In this document: positions 43,198-51,371 of the stretch, in pieces
Numbering within the stretch: the first letter of the stretch is position 1
How the letters are laid out: each line of letters opens with the position of its first letter
NCBI GenBank assembly: GCA_016720855.1
Contig: JADKJU010000002.1
Location: 992,001 to 1,056,000, forward strand
Source of the DNA: Betaproteobacteria bacterium
GTDB lineage: Bacteria; Pseudomonadota; Gammaproteobacteria; Burkholderiales; Usitatibacteraceae
Direction: 5' to 3'
Length of the DNA: 64,000 nucleotides
The notes under the pieces: model-generated
What the model was told of the DNA's origin: nothing
What the model saw: only the letters and a program-made list of their open reading frames with translations
Databases searched by the model: none
Program-made: the position numbers and the translations under genes

Positions 43198-44724
43198 ATG
43201 GAAGAAATCCAGTCCCTCATCGGCGGCTTCGCCGTCGCCCTGTCGTGGTTCAACGTGGCGCTCATGCTCGCGGGCATCAGCCTGGGTGTGCTGATCGGCG
43301 TGCTGCCCGGACTCGGGGGCGCCAACGGCGTGGCGATCCTCCTGCCCCTCACCTTCACGATGGCGCAGCAGCCGGGGGGCGCCACGTCGGCGATCATCCT
43401 GCTTTCGTGCATCTACTGGGGCGCCCTGTTCGGCGGTGCCATCACGTCGATCCTGTTCAACATCCCGGGAGAGCCGTGGTCCGTCGCGACCACCTTCGAC
43501 GGCTATCCGCTGGCGCAGAAGGGGCGGGCGGGCGCGGCACTCACCGCCGCCTTCTCCTCGTCCTTCGTGGGCGCCCTGGTCGCGGTGATCCTCATCACGT
43601 TCATCTCCCCGGTCATCGCGAAATTCGCGTTGCGGTTCGGGCCTCCGGAGTTCTTCTCGGTCTATCTGCTCACCTTCTGCGCCTTCGTGGGGATGTCGAA
43701 GGGCGCGCCCTTCAAGACCGTCGCGGCGATGATGTCGGGCTTCGCGCTCGCCGCCGTGGGGATCGATACCGTCACCGGGCAGTTGCGGCTCACGTTCGAC
43801 ATCCCGGAGCTCCTCAAGGGTTTCGACTTCCTCATCGCGGTCATCGGCCTCTTCGGCATCGGCGAGATCCTGCTCACGATCGAGGAGGGGCTGGAGTTCA
43901 AGGGCACGCGCGCCAAGCTCGACATGAAGGTCGTGATAGAGACGTGGAAGGAGCTGCCGAGGTACTGGAGGACATCCGTCCGCGCCTCGTTCGTGGGCTG
44001 CATGATGGGCATCGTGCCCGGAGGCGCCACGCCCGCGTCGTTCATGTCCTACGGGCTGGCGAAGAAGATGAGCAAGGATGGCGAGCTCTTCGGCACCGGA
44101 ATGGTGGAGGGCGTGGTGGCGCCGGAAACCGCGGCGCACGCCGCGGGCACCTCCGCCCTGCTGCCCATGCTGACGCTCGGCGTCCCGGGCTCTCCCACGG
44201 CCGCGGTGCTCCTCGGCGGACTCCTCATCTGGGGCCTGCAGCCCGGCCCGCTCCTCTTCACGGAGCAGAAGGATTTCGTGTGGGGCCTCATCGCCTCCAT
44301 GTACCTGGGCAACATCGTGGGCCTCATCGTGGTGCTCACCTGCGTGCCGCTTTTTGCCGCGATACTGCGCGTGCCCTTCTCGATCATCGCGCCGGTGATC
44401 CTGGTGATCTGCGCGATCGGCGCGTACACGGTGCACAACTCGATGTTCGACGTCTGGCTGATGGTGGCTTTCGGCGTCCTCGGCTACGTCTTCAAGAAGC
44501 TCGACTACCCGATGGCTCCGCTCGTGCTCGCGCTCGTGCTGGGCGACCGGGCCGAGGACTCCTTCCGCCAGTCGATGCTCGGCTCGGGAGGCGACCTGTC
44601 GGTGTTCTTCGCGAACGGACTGGTGGGCACGATCACCGGCCTTTCGCTCCTGCTCCTCTTCTGGCCGCTCATCTCGCAGGGGATCGCCCTGCTGCGCGAC
44701 CGCCACGGCAACGGAGGCAAGTGA
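43198..44724 (+). CDS. TTT transporter large membrane subunit (TctA family)
   Basis: 508 residues with about 11-12 hydrophobic segments. The TctA signatures are clear: GVLIGVLPGLGGANGVAILLPLTF near the N-terminus, and the second half-repeat GCMMGIVPGGATPASFMSYGLAKK around 265-290, followed by LTLGVPGSPTAAVLLGGL. Uptake is driven by a cation gradient. One base separates its stop from the kinase-like gene. Confidence 0.95.
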   Translation: MEEIQSLIGGFAVALSWFNVALMLAGISLGVLIGVLPGLGGANGVAILLPLTFTMAQQPGGATSAIILLSCIYWGALFGGAITSILFNIPGEPWSVATTFDGYPLAQKGRAGAALTAAFSSSFVGALVAVILITFISPVIAKFALRFGPPEFFSVYLLTFCAFVGMSKGAPFKTVAAMMSGFALAAVGIDTVTGQLRLTFDIPELLKGFDFLIAVIGLFGIGEILLTIEEGLEFKGTRAKLDMKVVIETWKELPRYWRTSVRASFVGCMMGIVPGGATPASFMSYGLAKKMSKDGELFGTGMVEGVVAPETAAHAAGTSALLPMLTLGVPGSPTAAVLLGGLLIWGLQPGPLLFTEQKDFVWGLIASMYLGNIVGLIVVLTCVPLFAAILRVPFSIIAPVILVICAIGAYTVHNSMFDVWLMVAFGVLGYVFKKLDYPMAPLVLALVLGDRAEDSFRQSMLGSGGDLSVFFANGLVGTITGLSLLLLFWPLISQGIALLRDRHGNGGK

Positions 44725-44725
44725 C

Positions 44726-45565
44726 ATGGCTGTCATCGCGTTCACCCAGGAGATGGCGACGCTCGGCTCCGACGTGGCCCTGGGCGTGTGCGAGGCCCTG
44801 GGCCTCGAGATGGTCCGCCACGAGGTTGGCGACCACGTCGCCGGCAAGATGCAGGTGAAGAAAAGCCTCATCCGGCGACTGCGCGAAGGCAAGGCCGGCC
44901 CCTTCGAGCGCTGGACCGCCGACGAGAAGTCGATCTCGATCTTCACCGCGGAGGAGATCTACGATCTCGCCGTGAAGGGCAACGTGCTCGTCCGGGGCTG
45001 GGGAGCGACGATGCTCCTGCAATCGGTGGCCCACGTTCCCTGCGTGCGCGTGTGCGCGCCGATGGAGCTGCGCGTGCAGCGCCTCATGAAGCGGCTCGAA
45101 ACGGACGACGAAAAGCTCGCCCGGCACGAGATCACGGTGGACGACCATGCGCGGGCCTCGCGCATGTCGGAGCACTTCGGCGTGCAGTGGGGCGATCCGA
45201 CCCTTTACGACCTCACGCTCAACACCGAGCGCATCCCAATCGCCACCTGCGTGGACATGGTGGTCGGGCTCGCGAAGAGCGCGTCCTTCCTGGAGACGCC
45301 AGAATCCCGCCGGCACCTCGCCGATCTCGCGCTGCGCTCGAGGGCGCGGGCCGTGCTCAAGGCGAATCCGGGCACGGCGGGGATCGACGTCGCCATCGAG
45401 GCGAAGGACGGACGGCTGATCCTGCGCGGCATCGTTGCCAACGAGCGGGAACACGCGCTTTGCCGGGAAGTGGTCGGCGCCCTCGCGGGCAGTGCCGGCA
45501 TCGAGGACGAACTCACGACGATGTCGGGCCGCATGAAGACCTTCCCGCAGCAACCCCGCAAGTAG
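44726..45565 (+). CDS. Cytidylate-kinase-like domain fused to a BON domain
   Basis: 279 residues. The first about 200 residues match the cytidylate-kinase-like family, including RMSEHFGVQWGDPTLYDLTLNTE and ADEKSISIFTAEEIYDLAVKG. The expected P-loop region reads TQEMATLGSDVA and has no lysine, so ordinary NMP kinase activity is doubtful. Residues about 205-270 form a BON-like domain (SRARAVLKANPGT to IEDELTTM), a fold found in membrane- or phospholipid-associated proteins. It starts one base after tctA and is probably co-translated with the transporter, suggesting a regulatory role there. Confidence 0.78.
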   Translation: MAVIAFTQEMATLGSDVALGVCEALGLEMVRHEVGDHVAGKMQVKKSLIRRLREGKAGPFERWTADEKSISIFTAEEIYDLAVKGNVLVRGWGATMLLQSVAHVPCVRVCAPMELRVQRLMKRLETDDEKLARHEITVDDHARASRMSEHFGVQWGDPTLYDLTLNTERIPIATCVDMVVGLAKSASFLETPESRRHLADLALRSRARAVLKANPGTAGIDVAIEAKDGRLILRGIVANEREHALCREVVGALAGSAGIEDELTTMSGRMKTFPQQPRK

Positions 45566-45569
45566 CCCG

Positions 45570-46067
45570 CTAGAGGAGGTCGCGCCCGATCTTCCGGGCG
45601 AAGGTGCGGCCGTACTCCGCCCCGAGGAAGCTGGCGAGGATCTTCTCCGCCTCTCGCAGGGCCGCACGCAGGTCATCGGGGGACTTGCAGCGCTCGATCT
45701 TGAGCGCCAGCGTGTCGCCATTGGGTCCCATCCGGTCGGAAATTTCCCGCATGGCGCGCCGGCGAACTTCCTCGAAATGCGTTCCCGTGATGGACCAGTC
45801 GGCGAGCTCGGGCGTGCCCGAGGCGGAGGGTGCGGGCATCGCGGCGGCGGCGCCGCCGGCAAGCGAGACGAGGCCCTTCGCCTGCAGGTCGAGGAGGATC
45901 GCATCCACCTCGCCGGGGCGAAACGCGGACGCCAGGTCCGCGACTCGCTTGGCGCCGTCCACCAGGATCAGCGCGCGACGCAGCTTGGGGGCAAGACCGT
46001 GAGCGGGCGACGCGATTTCACTGGCACCGGTTCCGGTCTTGTGAAACACGAGGTTCTCGTCGAGCAT
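45570..46067 (-). CDS. Hypothetical protein with predicted winged-helix N-terminus
   Basis: 165 residues, not recognised. The first 70 residues (LAPKLRRALILVDGAKRVADL to LQAKGLVSL) look like a winged helix of the type often found beside sensor proteins; an Ala/Pro linker follows, then a helical domain with LALKIERCKSPDDLRAAL. It converges with the kinase-like gene (4 bp between stops) and lies downstream of the Crp/Fnr gene on the same strand, 84 bp away. Confidence 0.6.
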   Translation of the reverse strand: MLDENLVFHKTGTGASEIASPAHGLAPKLRRALILVDGAKRVADLASAFRPGEVDAILLDLQAKGLVSLAGGAAAAMPAPSASGTPELADWSITGTHFEEVRRRAMREISDRMGPNGDTLALKIERCKSPDDLRAALREAEKILASFLGAEYGRTFARKIGRDLL

Positions 46068-46151
46068 GGAACGCTCCCTTGCCGGCGCGCCTGGGCCGGC
46101 AGACCCACTATAGGACGCCTGCCGCGCTTTCGCCAGTCCCTAGGGCGGGCG

Positions 46152-46760
46152 TCAGATCTTGCCGGCGTGCTTGAGGCGGGAGAGCGTCTCGGCCGAAAGA
46201 TTGAGGTAGGAGGCGAGCTCCTTCTTCGGGACGCGCTCGGCGAGGTCGGGGTGCTTGCGGACGAACCGGTGCACCCTGCCCGGAGCATCCAGCAGGTGCA
46301 ACGTGATGGTGTGGGCCATCACCTCGCTCATGAGGTGCATGACCTCGTACTCGAAGTCGTCCTTGAGCTCCGGGTGGCCATCCAGGAATGCCGCCCACTG
46401 GGGAAGGGGAAGCTTCGCCACGCGCGCCTTGGTGACCGCGCGGATCGAGTAGGGTGCGGGTGTTCGCAGGCGCCACGCGGCATAGCTCGTGTCCATGTCG
46501 TCTTCCTTGGCGAAGCGCAGGATCATCTCCTTGCCCTCGTGGTTGGACACGACGCGCTTGAGCACCCCGTCGATCACGAAGTACTGCTCCATGTCGTGCG
46601 CCCCCTGGGTGAGCAGCACGTCGCCCTTGCGGTAGTCCACGATCGCGAGCAGCGGCTCGAGCGCCTCGAAATCCTCCATCGGGAGGCTGCGCAGGACGAT
46701 GTTCGTCCGGAGCTGGGCGCTGATCGGCGCGCGCTCGGGGTGATTGGCCAACAGGGTCAT
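46152..46760 (-). CDS. Crp/Fnr-family regulator without cysteines
   Basis: 202 residues from the ATG at 46760; an ATG at 46784 would add eight but would lie inside the FNR-type box. The cyclic-nucleotide-like sensor domain covers about 20-130 and the winged helix about 140-200. The recognition helix reads LNLSAETLSRLK, with E-x2-S-R as in FNR, which fits reading TTGA half-sites. The protein has no cysteine at all, so it cannot carry an FNR iron-sulfur cluster; cyclic nucleotide contacts are also not evident. It is divergent from oxc, and the shared box suggests it controls itself and the oxalate genes. Confidence 0.9.
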   Translation of the reverse strand: MTLLANHPERAPISAQLRTNIVLRSLPMEDFEALEPLLAIVDYRKGDVLLTQGAHDMEQYFVIDGVLKRVVSNHEGKEMILRFAKEDDMDTSYAAWRLRTPAPYSIRAVTKARVAKLPLPQWAAFLDGHPELKDDFEYEVMHLMSEVMAHTITLHLLDAPGRVHRFVRKHPDLAERVPKKELASYLNLSAETLSRLKHAGKI

Positions 46761-46773
46761 GGAAGGTGGACTA

Positions 46774-46787
46774 TTGACCCGCATCAA
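46774..46787. promoter_or_regulatory. FNR/CRP-type box between the regulator and oxc
   Basis: TTGAC-CCGC-ATCAA. Its centre (46780.5) lies 30.5 bp before a TACCAT -10 candidate (46811-46816), i.e. about -42 for an oxc transcript, the activating class II position, and 14-27 bp upstream of the regulator ATG, where binding would repress it. Confidence 0.68.
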
Positions 46788-46936
46788 GGCAGGTGGCTCG
46801 CGCGGTTGCCTACCATTCTATCGCGATTCAATGCAGCCGAGCCTCCAGGCAATTCGGCCGGCCACGAACAATCGATCGAGCCCCCGACCGTCGAGCCCGC
46901 AAGGGCTCCGGAAGGGGCGTTTCCGAGGAGAGCAGC

Positions 46937-48739
46937 ATGGCAACCGTCAACGATCCCGTCGTATCCGGCCAGAGCGCCGCGCAAGCCCCCGACCCCGCGG
47001 GCAGCGGACAGGTCATCGCCAACGCGCAACCCCAAGACATGACCGACGGCTTTCACCTGCTCATCGACGCCCTCAAGCTCAACGGCATCGACACGATCTT
47101 CGGCGTGCCCGGCATCCCGATCACCGACCTGACCCGCAAGGCACAGGCCGAAGGCCTGCGCGTCATTTCATTCCGCCATGAGCAGAACGCCGGCAACGCC
47201 GCCGCCATCGCCGGCTTCATGACGCAAAGGCCCGGCATTTGCCTGACGGTGTCCGCCCCCGGCTTCCTCAACGGCCTGACCGCGCTGGCGAACGCCACCA
47301 CCAATTGCTTTCCGATGATCCTCATCAGCGGCTCCAGCGAACGCGAGATCGTCGATCTCCAGCAGGGCGATTACGAGGAGATGGACCAGTTGGCCATTGC
47401 CAAGCCGCTCGCCAAAGCCGCCTTCCGCGTGCTGCACGCCCAGGATATCGGCGTCGGCGTCGCGCGCGCCATCCGCGCGGCCGTCTCCGGCCGTCCCGGC
47501 GGCGTTTACCTCGACCTGCCGGCCAAGCTGTTCGTCCAGGGCATGGATGCGCAGGCCGGCAGGAAATCGCTGATCAGGGTGATCGATCCGGCGCCGCGCC
47601 AGATCCCGGCCCCGGACGCGGTGCAGCGCGCCCTTGACCTGCTCAAGAGCGCCAAGCGTCCGCTCATCCTGCTGGGCAAGGGCGCCGCCTACGCCCAGGC
47701 CGACGCGGATATTCGCGCCCTGGTCGAGAAGACCGGCATCCCCTACCTGCCCATGTCGATGGCCAAGGGCCTGCTTCCGGACACGCACCCCCAGTCCGCG
47801 GCTGCCGCCCGCTCGTACGTGCTGCCCGAGGCCGATGTGGTGATCCTGGTCGGCGCCCGCCTGAACTGGCTGCTCTCGCAGGGCAAGGGCAAGACCTGGG
47901 GCGCCAAGGACCCCAAGGCGTGGGGCGGCCAGAAATTCATCCAGATCGACATCTCGCCGCAGGAGATGGACAGCAACGTCCGTATCGATGCCCCGCTGGT
48001 CGGCGACATCGGTTCCTGCGTGTCCGCGCTGCTCGCCGGCATTGGCGACGATTGGGCCCAGCCGCCCATGGAGTGGCTCTTCGCCATCGCCGAGCGCAGG
48101 AACAAGAACCTGGCCAAGATGGCCGAGACCCTGGCCAAGGATCCGGTGCCGATGAATTTTCACAGCGCGCTGAACGTGGTGCGCGACATCGTCAGGGCCA
48201 ATCCGGACGCGATCCTCGTCAACGAGGGCGCCAACGCGCTCGACTTCACCCGCAGCATCGTGGACATGTACAAGCCGCGCAAGCGCCTGGACGTCGGCAC
48301 CTGGGGCGTGATGGGCATCGGGATGGGCTTTGCCGTCGCGGCCGCCGTGGTGAGCGGCGGGCAGGTGATCGCGATCGAGGGCGACAGCGCCTTCGGCTTC
48401 TCCGGCATGGAAGTCGAGACCATCTGCCGCTACAACCTGCCGGTCTGCGTGGTCATCATGAACAACAACGGCGTCTACCGGGGCAACGAAGTCAATCCGA
48501 CCGGTGGTGCCGATCCGGCGCCCCTGGTGTTCGTGAAGGGGGCACGTTACGAGAAGCTGATGGAGGCCTTCGGAGGCGTGGGCGTGCACGTGACGACCCC
48601 GGCCGAGCTGCGCAAGGCCATGGAAGAAGCCATCCGCTCGCGCAAGCCCACACTCATCAATGCCGTCATCGATGAATCCGCCGGCACCGAAAGCGGCCGC
48701 ATCACGAACCTGAATCCGAAGAGCGCAGGGAAGAAATAG
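46937..48739 (+). CDS. oxc: Oxalyl-CoA decarboxylase
   Basis: Thiamine-diphosphate enzyme of 600 residues that turns oxalyl-CoA into formyl-CoA and CO2. ATG 46937 with GAGGAG upstream; about 35 extra N-terminal residues precede the usual start of the fold. Seen: FGVPGIPITDL and FRHEQNAGNAAAIAGF in the PYR domain (with the conserved Glu), and the ThDP site GDSAFGFSGMEVE to IMNNNGVYRGNE. PTGGADPAPLVFVKGARYEKL is typical of Oxc. Divergent from the Cys-free Crp/Fnr regulator; frc follows 131 bp later. Confidence 0.96.
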   Translation: MATVNDPVVSGQSAAQAPDPAGSGQVIANAQPQDMTDGFHLLIDALKLNGIDTIFGVPGIPITDLTRKAQAEGLRVISFRHEQNAGNAAAIAGFMTQRPGICLTVSAPGFLNGLTALANATTNCFPMILISGSSEREIVDLQQGDYEEMDQLAIAKPLAKAAFRVLHAQDIGVGVARAIRAAVSGRPGGVYLDLPAKLFVQGMDAQAGRKSLIRVIDPAPRQIPAPDAVQRALDLLKSAKRPLILLGKGAAYAQADADIRALVEKTGIPYLPMSMAKGLLPDTHPQSAAAARSYVLPEADVVILVGARLNWLLSQGKGKTWGAKDPKAWGGQKFIQIDISPQEMDSNVRIDAPLVGDIGSCVSALLAGIGDDWAQPPMEWLFAIAERRNKNLAKMAETLAKDPVPMNFHSALNVVRDIVRANPDAILVNEGANALDFTRSIVDMYKPRKRLDVGTWGVMGIGMGFAVAAAVVSGGQVIAIEGDSAFGFSGMEVETICRYNLPVCVVIMNNNGVYRGNEVNPTGGADPAPLVFVKGARYEKLMEAFGGVGVHVTTPAELRKAMEEAIRSRKPTLINAVIDESAGTESGRITNLNPKSAGKK

Positions 48740-48870
48740 CGCTTCGAGGGGACGCGAGAGAGAAAAAATTCTAATATGAACGATCGGGCGCGCCGCCCAA
48801 GGGGGCGTCCGGACGAACGGTCGCAAGCGCCGTTCATCGTCCGCCGGGAAACCGCATCGAGAGGAACAGC

Positions 48871-50142
48871 ATGGAAGCATTGAAGGGCGTACGCATTCTG
48901 GACATGACCCACGTGCAGGCAGGCCCCACGTGCTCGCAACTGCTCGCGTGGATGGGCGCGGACGTGATCAAGTTCGAGCCCCCGCAGGGCGACGCGACGC
49001 GCGGCCAGCTGCGCGACATCCCCGGCGCGGACAGCCTGTATTTCACGATGCTCAACTGCAACAAGCGCTCGATCACGGTCAACATGAAGAGCGCCGAGGG
49101 CAAGGCGGTCTTCGTGGACCTGCTGAAGAAGTGCGACATCATGATGGAGAATTTCGGCCCCGGCGTCCTCGAGCGCCTGGGCTTCACCTGGGACAAGATC
49201 CACGAGATCAACCCGAAGATCGTCGTGGGATCGATCAAGGGCTTCGGGTCCTCGGGCCCCTATGCGGACTTCAAGGCCTATGAGAACGTGGCCCAGGCGA
49301 TGGGCGGGGCGATGAGCACCACGGGCGTTCCCGACGGGGCTCCGTTCGTTACAGGCGCGCAGATCGGCGACTCGGGCACCGGCCTGCACCTGGCCATCGG
49401 CCTGCTCGCGGCGCTGCGTCAGGCCGACCGGACGGGGCAGGGCCAGTACGTCGAGGTTGCGATGATGGATGGCGTCATGAACCTGTGCCGCGTCAAGTTC
49501 CGCGACCACCAGCGGCTCACGCGCCAGGCCCTCGCGGAGTATTCCGTTCCCACCTACCAGGGCATGGGCGACGTCCCGCGCGCCGGCAACGATTCCGGCG
49601 GCGGCCAGCTCGGCAATGCCATCCACTGCAAGCCCCACGGCGCCAACGACTGGCTCTACGTGGTGGTGCAGGAGGCGGTCTGGACCGCTCTCGCGAACCG
49701 CATCGGCCCGGACGTGCACGTGCCCGATCTCGCGAGCGATCCGCGGGTGGCGACCATTGCCGAGCGGCGCAAGAACCAGAACCTGGTGTGGACGCTGCTC
49801 AACAAGTTCGCCGAGCAGTACACCAAGCGCGAGCTGATGGCGATCCTCAATCCCCTGGACGTTCCCTGCGGCCCCATCATGTCCACGGAGGACCTCGCCA
49901 CCGACGAGCACATCCGCGGCCGCGACATGTACGTGGAAATCGACCACCCGCAGCGCGGCAAGTGGTTCAACGTCGGCATGCCCATCAAGCTCTCGGCCTC
50001 GCCCGCGAAAATCGAGCGAAGCCCGCTCCTGGGCGAGCACACCGACGACGTGCTGAAGAACGTGCTCGGCTACGACGACGCGAAGATCGCCGCCATGAAG
50101 ACGGCGGGCGCGTTCTCCGCTCCCCCCAAGAAGGTTGCGTAG
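48871..50142 (+). CDS. frc: Formyl-CoA:oxalate CoA-transferase
   Basis: Class III CoA-transferase of 423 residues that moves CoA from formyl-CoA to oxalate, regenerating the Oxc substrate. The catalytic aspartate is in TGAQIGDSGTG (Asp167). GVRILDMTHVQAGPTCSQLLAW near the N-terminus and the glycine loop region PRAGNDSGGGQLGN at about 234-247 match Frc. ATG 48871 has GAGGA 6-7 bp upstream. A separate promoter may lie in the gap before it (a TAATAT at about 48772). Confidence 0.95.
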   Translation: MEALKGVRILDMTHVQAGPTCSQLLAWMGADVIKFEPPQGDATRGQLRDIPGADSLYFTMLNCNKRSITVNMKSAEGKAVFVDLLKKCDIMMENFGPGVLERLGFTWDKIHEINPKIVVGSIKGFGSSGPYADFKAYENVAQAMGGAMSTTGVPDGAPFVTGAQIGDSGTGLHLAIGLLAALRQADRTGQGQYVEVAMMDGVMNLCRVKFRDHQRLTRQALAEYSVPTYQGMGDVPRAGNDSGGGQLGNAIHCKPHGANDWLYVVVQEAVWTALANRIGPDVHVPDLASDPRVATIAERRKNQNLVWTLLNKFAEQYTKRELMAILNPLDVPCGPIMSTEDLATDEHIRGRDMYVEIDHPQRGKWFNVGMPIKLSASPAKIERSPLLGEHTDDVLKNVLGYDDAKIAAMKTAGAFSAPPKKVA

Positions 50143-50167
50143 CAGAGTTACGCTGCCCGAAGACGTC

Positions 50168-50310
50168 GGACACGGATGAACACGGATGAACACGGATAAG
50201 GGCAAGTGAGTGTCGGGAAGCACCATCGACGGTTGCCGACCGACATGCGATCAATACGTCATGAGCCTTAATCCGCCTTTATCCGTCGTTATCCGTGTTC
50301 ATCCGTGTTC
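50168..50310. repeat. Inverted-repeat element built of cacggatgaa units
   Basis: Left arm: three tandem 10-bp units (cacggatgaa twice, then cacggataag) at 50171-50200. Right arm at about 50275-50310 carries the complements (ttatccgtgttcatccgtg). Positions 50178-50199 and 50289-50310 are perfect 22-bp inverted copies, with an 89-bp middle and a further partial atccgtcg copy inside. It lies between frc and the formyltransferase gene. It has the look of a dispersed palindromic element, but only this copy is in the window. Confidence 0.85.
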
Positions 50311-50338
50311 CAAAGGTTTACTTCCCGGATAACTCCCC

Positions 50339-51271
50339 ATGCGCATCGCAATTGTCGGTCAGCAGGATTTCGGCAAAGCCGTCCTTGAAGCCTTCCTCGC
50401 CCGCGGAGACACGGTCGCGGGCGTGTTCTGCGCCCCGGAGAAGGAAGGTGCGAAGCCCGATCCCATGAAGGTCACGGCAACCGAGAAGGGGCTCGAGGTC
50501 TTCCAGTTCGCCTCCCTCAAGGCGCCGGAAGCCGCGGCCGCGATGAAGGCGCTCGACGCCGACATCGGCATCATGGCCTTCGTGCTGCAGTTCGCGCCGC
50601 AGGGATTCGTGAACATTCCGAAGCACGGCACCATCCAGTTCCACCCCTCGCTCCTGCCGAAGTACCGCGGTCCCAGCTCGATAAACTGGCCGATCGCCAG
50701 GGGCGAGACGAAGACGGGCCTCACGATCTTCCGCCCCTCCGATGGCCTCGACGAGGGCCCGGTGATCCTGCAGAAGCAAACGCCCGTCTCGGAGAACGAC
50801 ACGCTCGGCACGGTCTATTTCGACCGCCTTTTTCCCCTGGGCGTGGCGGCGATGCTGGAAGCGGCCGACCTCGTGGTCGCCGGCAAGCACAAGGAAAGCG
50901 TTCAGGACGAATCGCAGGCCTCCTACGAGGGCTGGTTCCGCGCGGGCGAGGCGAAGATCCACTGGAACAACCACGTGGACACCATCCACGACACGATCCG
51001 CGGGTCCGACCCGGCGCCCGGCGCGTGGACCACGATCGGTGGCAAGAAGCTTCAGCTCTTCGGCTCGAAGAAGCACCTCGTGCGCACCTTCGGCGCCGTG
51101 AGGGGAAAGATCGGCGAGATCACCGAGGTCGGCGCGGAGTCGATCCGCATCACCGCGCAGGGCGGCCAGGTCGAGATCGCCAAGGTGAAGCCGGAGGAGG
51201 GCAAGAAGATGTCCGCGGCCGAGTGGGCGAAGTCCGCGGGCGTCGGCCCCGGGACGATCCTGGGAAGCTGA
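50339..51271 (+). CDS. Formyltransferase-family protein resembling 10-formyl-THF hydrolase domains
   Basis: 310 residues: N-terminal formyltransferase domain (about 1-200) and C-terminal FMT_C-like barrel (about 205-310). The active-site segment reads QFHPSLLPKYRGPSSINW at about 100-117 and the acidic residue is in SDGLDEGPVILQK. The Ile-x-Phe-His-Pro arrangement, lacking the Asn of Met-tRNA formyltransferase, is that of the hydrolase domain of 10-formyl-THF dehydrogenase. Placed after oxc and frc, it may pass the formyl group from formyl-CoA metabolism into or out of folate; this is inference. It is not a second housekeeping fmt by motif. Confidence 0.82.
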   Translation: MRIAIVGQQDFGKAVLEAFLARGDTVAGVFCAPEKEGAKPDPMKVTATEKGLEVFQFASLKAPEAAAAMKALDADIGIMAFVLQFAPQGFVNIPKHGTIQFHPSLLPKYRGPSSINWPIARGETKTGLTIFRPSDGLDEGPVILQKQTPVSENDTLGTVYFDRLFPLGVAAMLEAADLVVAGKHKESVQDESQASYEGWFRAGEAKIHWNNHVDTIHDTIRGSDPAPGAWTTIGGKKLQLFGSKKHLVRTFGAVRGKIGEITEVGAESIRITAQGGQVEIAKVKPEEGKKMSAAEWAKSAGVGPGTILGS

Positions 51272-51290
51272 GCTGCTCGCCCTTCGCCCC

Positions 51291-51318
51291 GCAACGCCCC
51301 GCGCCTGCGGGGCGTTGC
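51291..51318 (+). terminator. Strong hairpin after the formyltransferase gene
   Basis: 12-bp perfect stem (51291-51302 with 51307-51318), loop GCCT. Only a short T run (ATTTG) follows, so termination may be partial. Confidence 0.6.
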
Positions 51319-51371
51319 ATTTGCGCGGTATGCTGCGAGACGAAGAAACGACGAAACCCAAGGAGATGAAA

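Noticed and set aside
40482..43412. A 976-codon minus-strand frame opposite terC, usp and the TTT genes
   Set aside because: Antisense shadow of well-supported genes; composition is that of reverse-complemented GC-rich codons.
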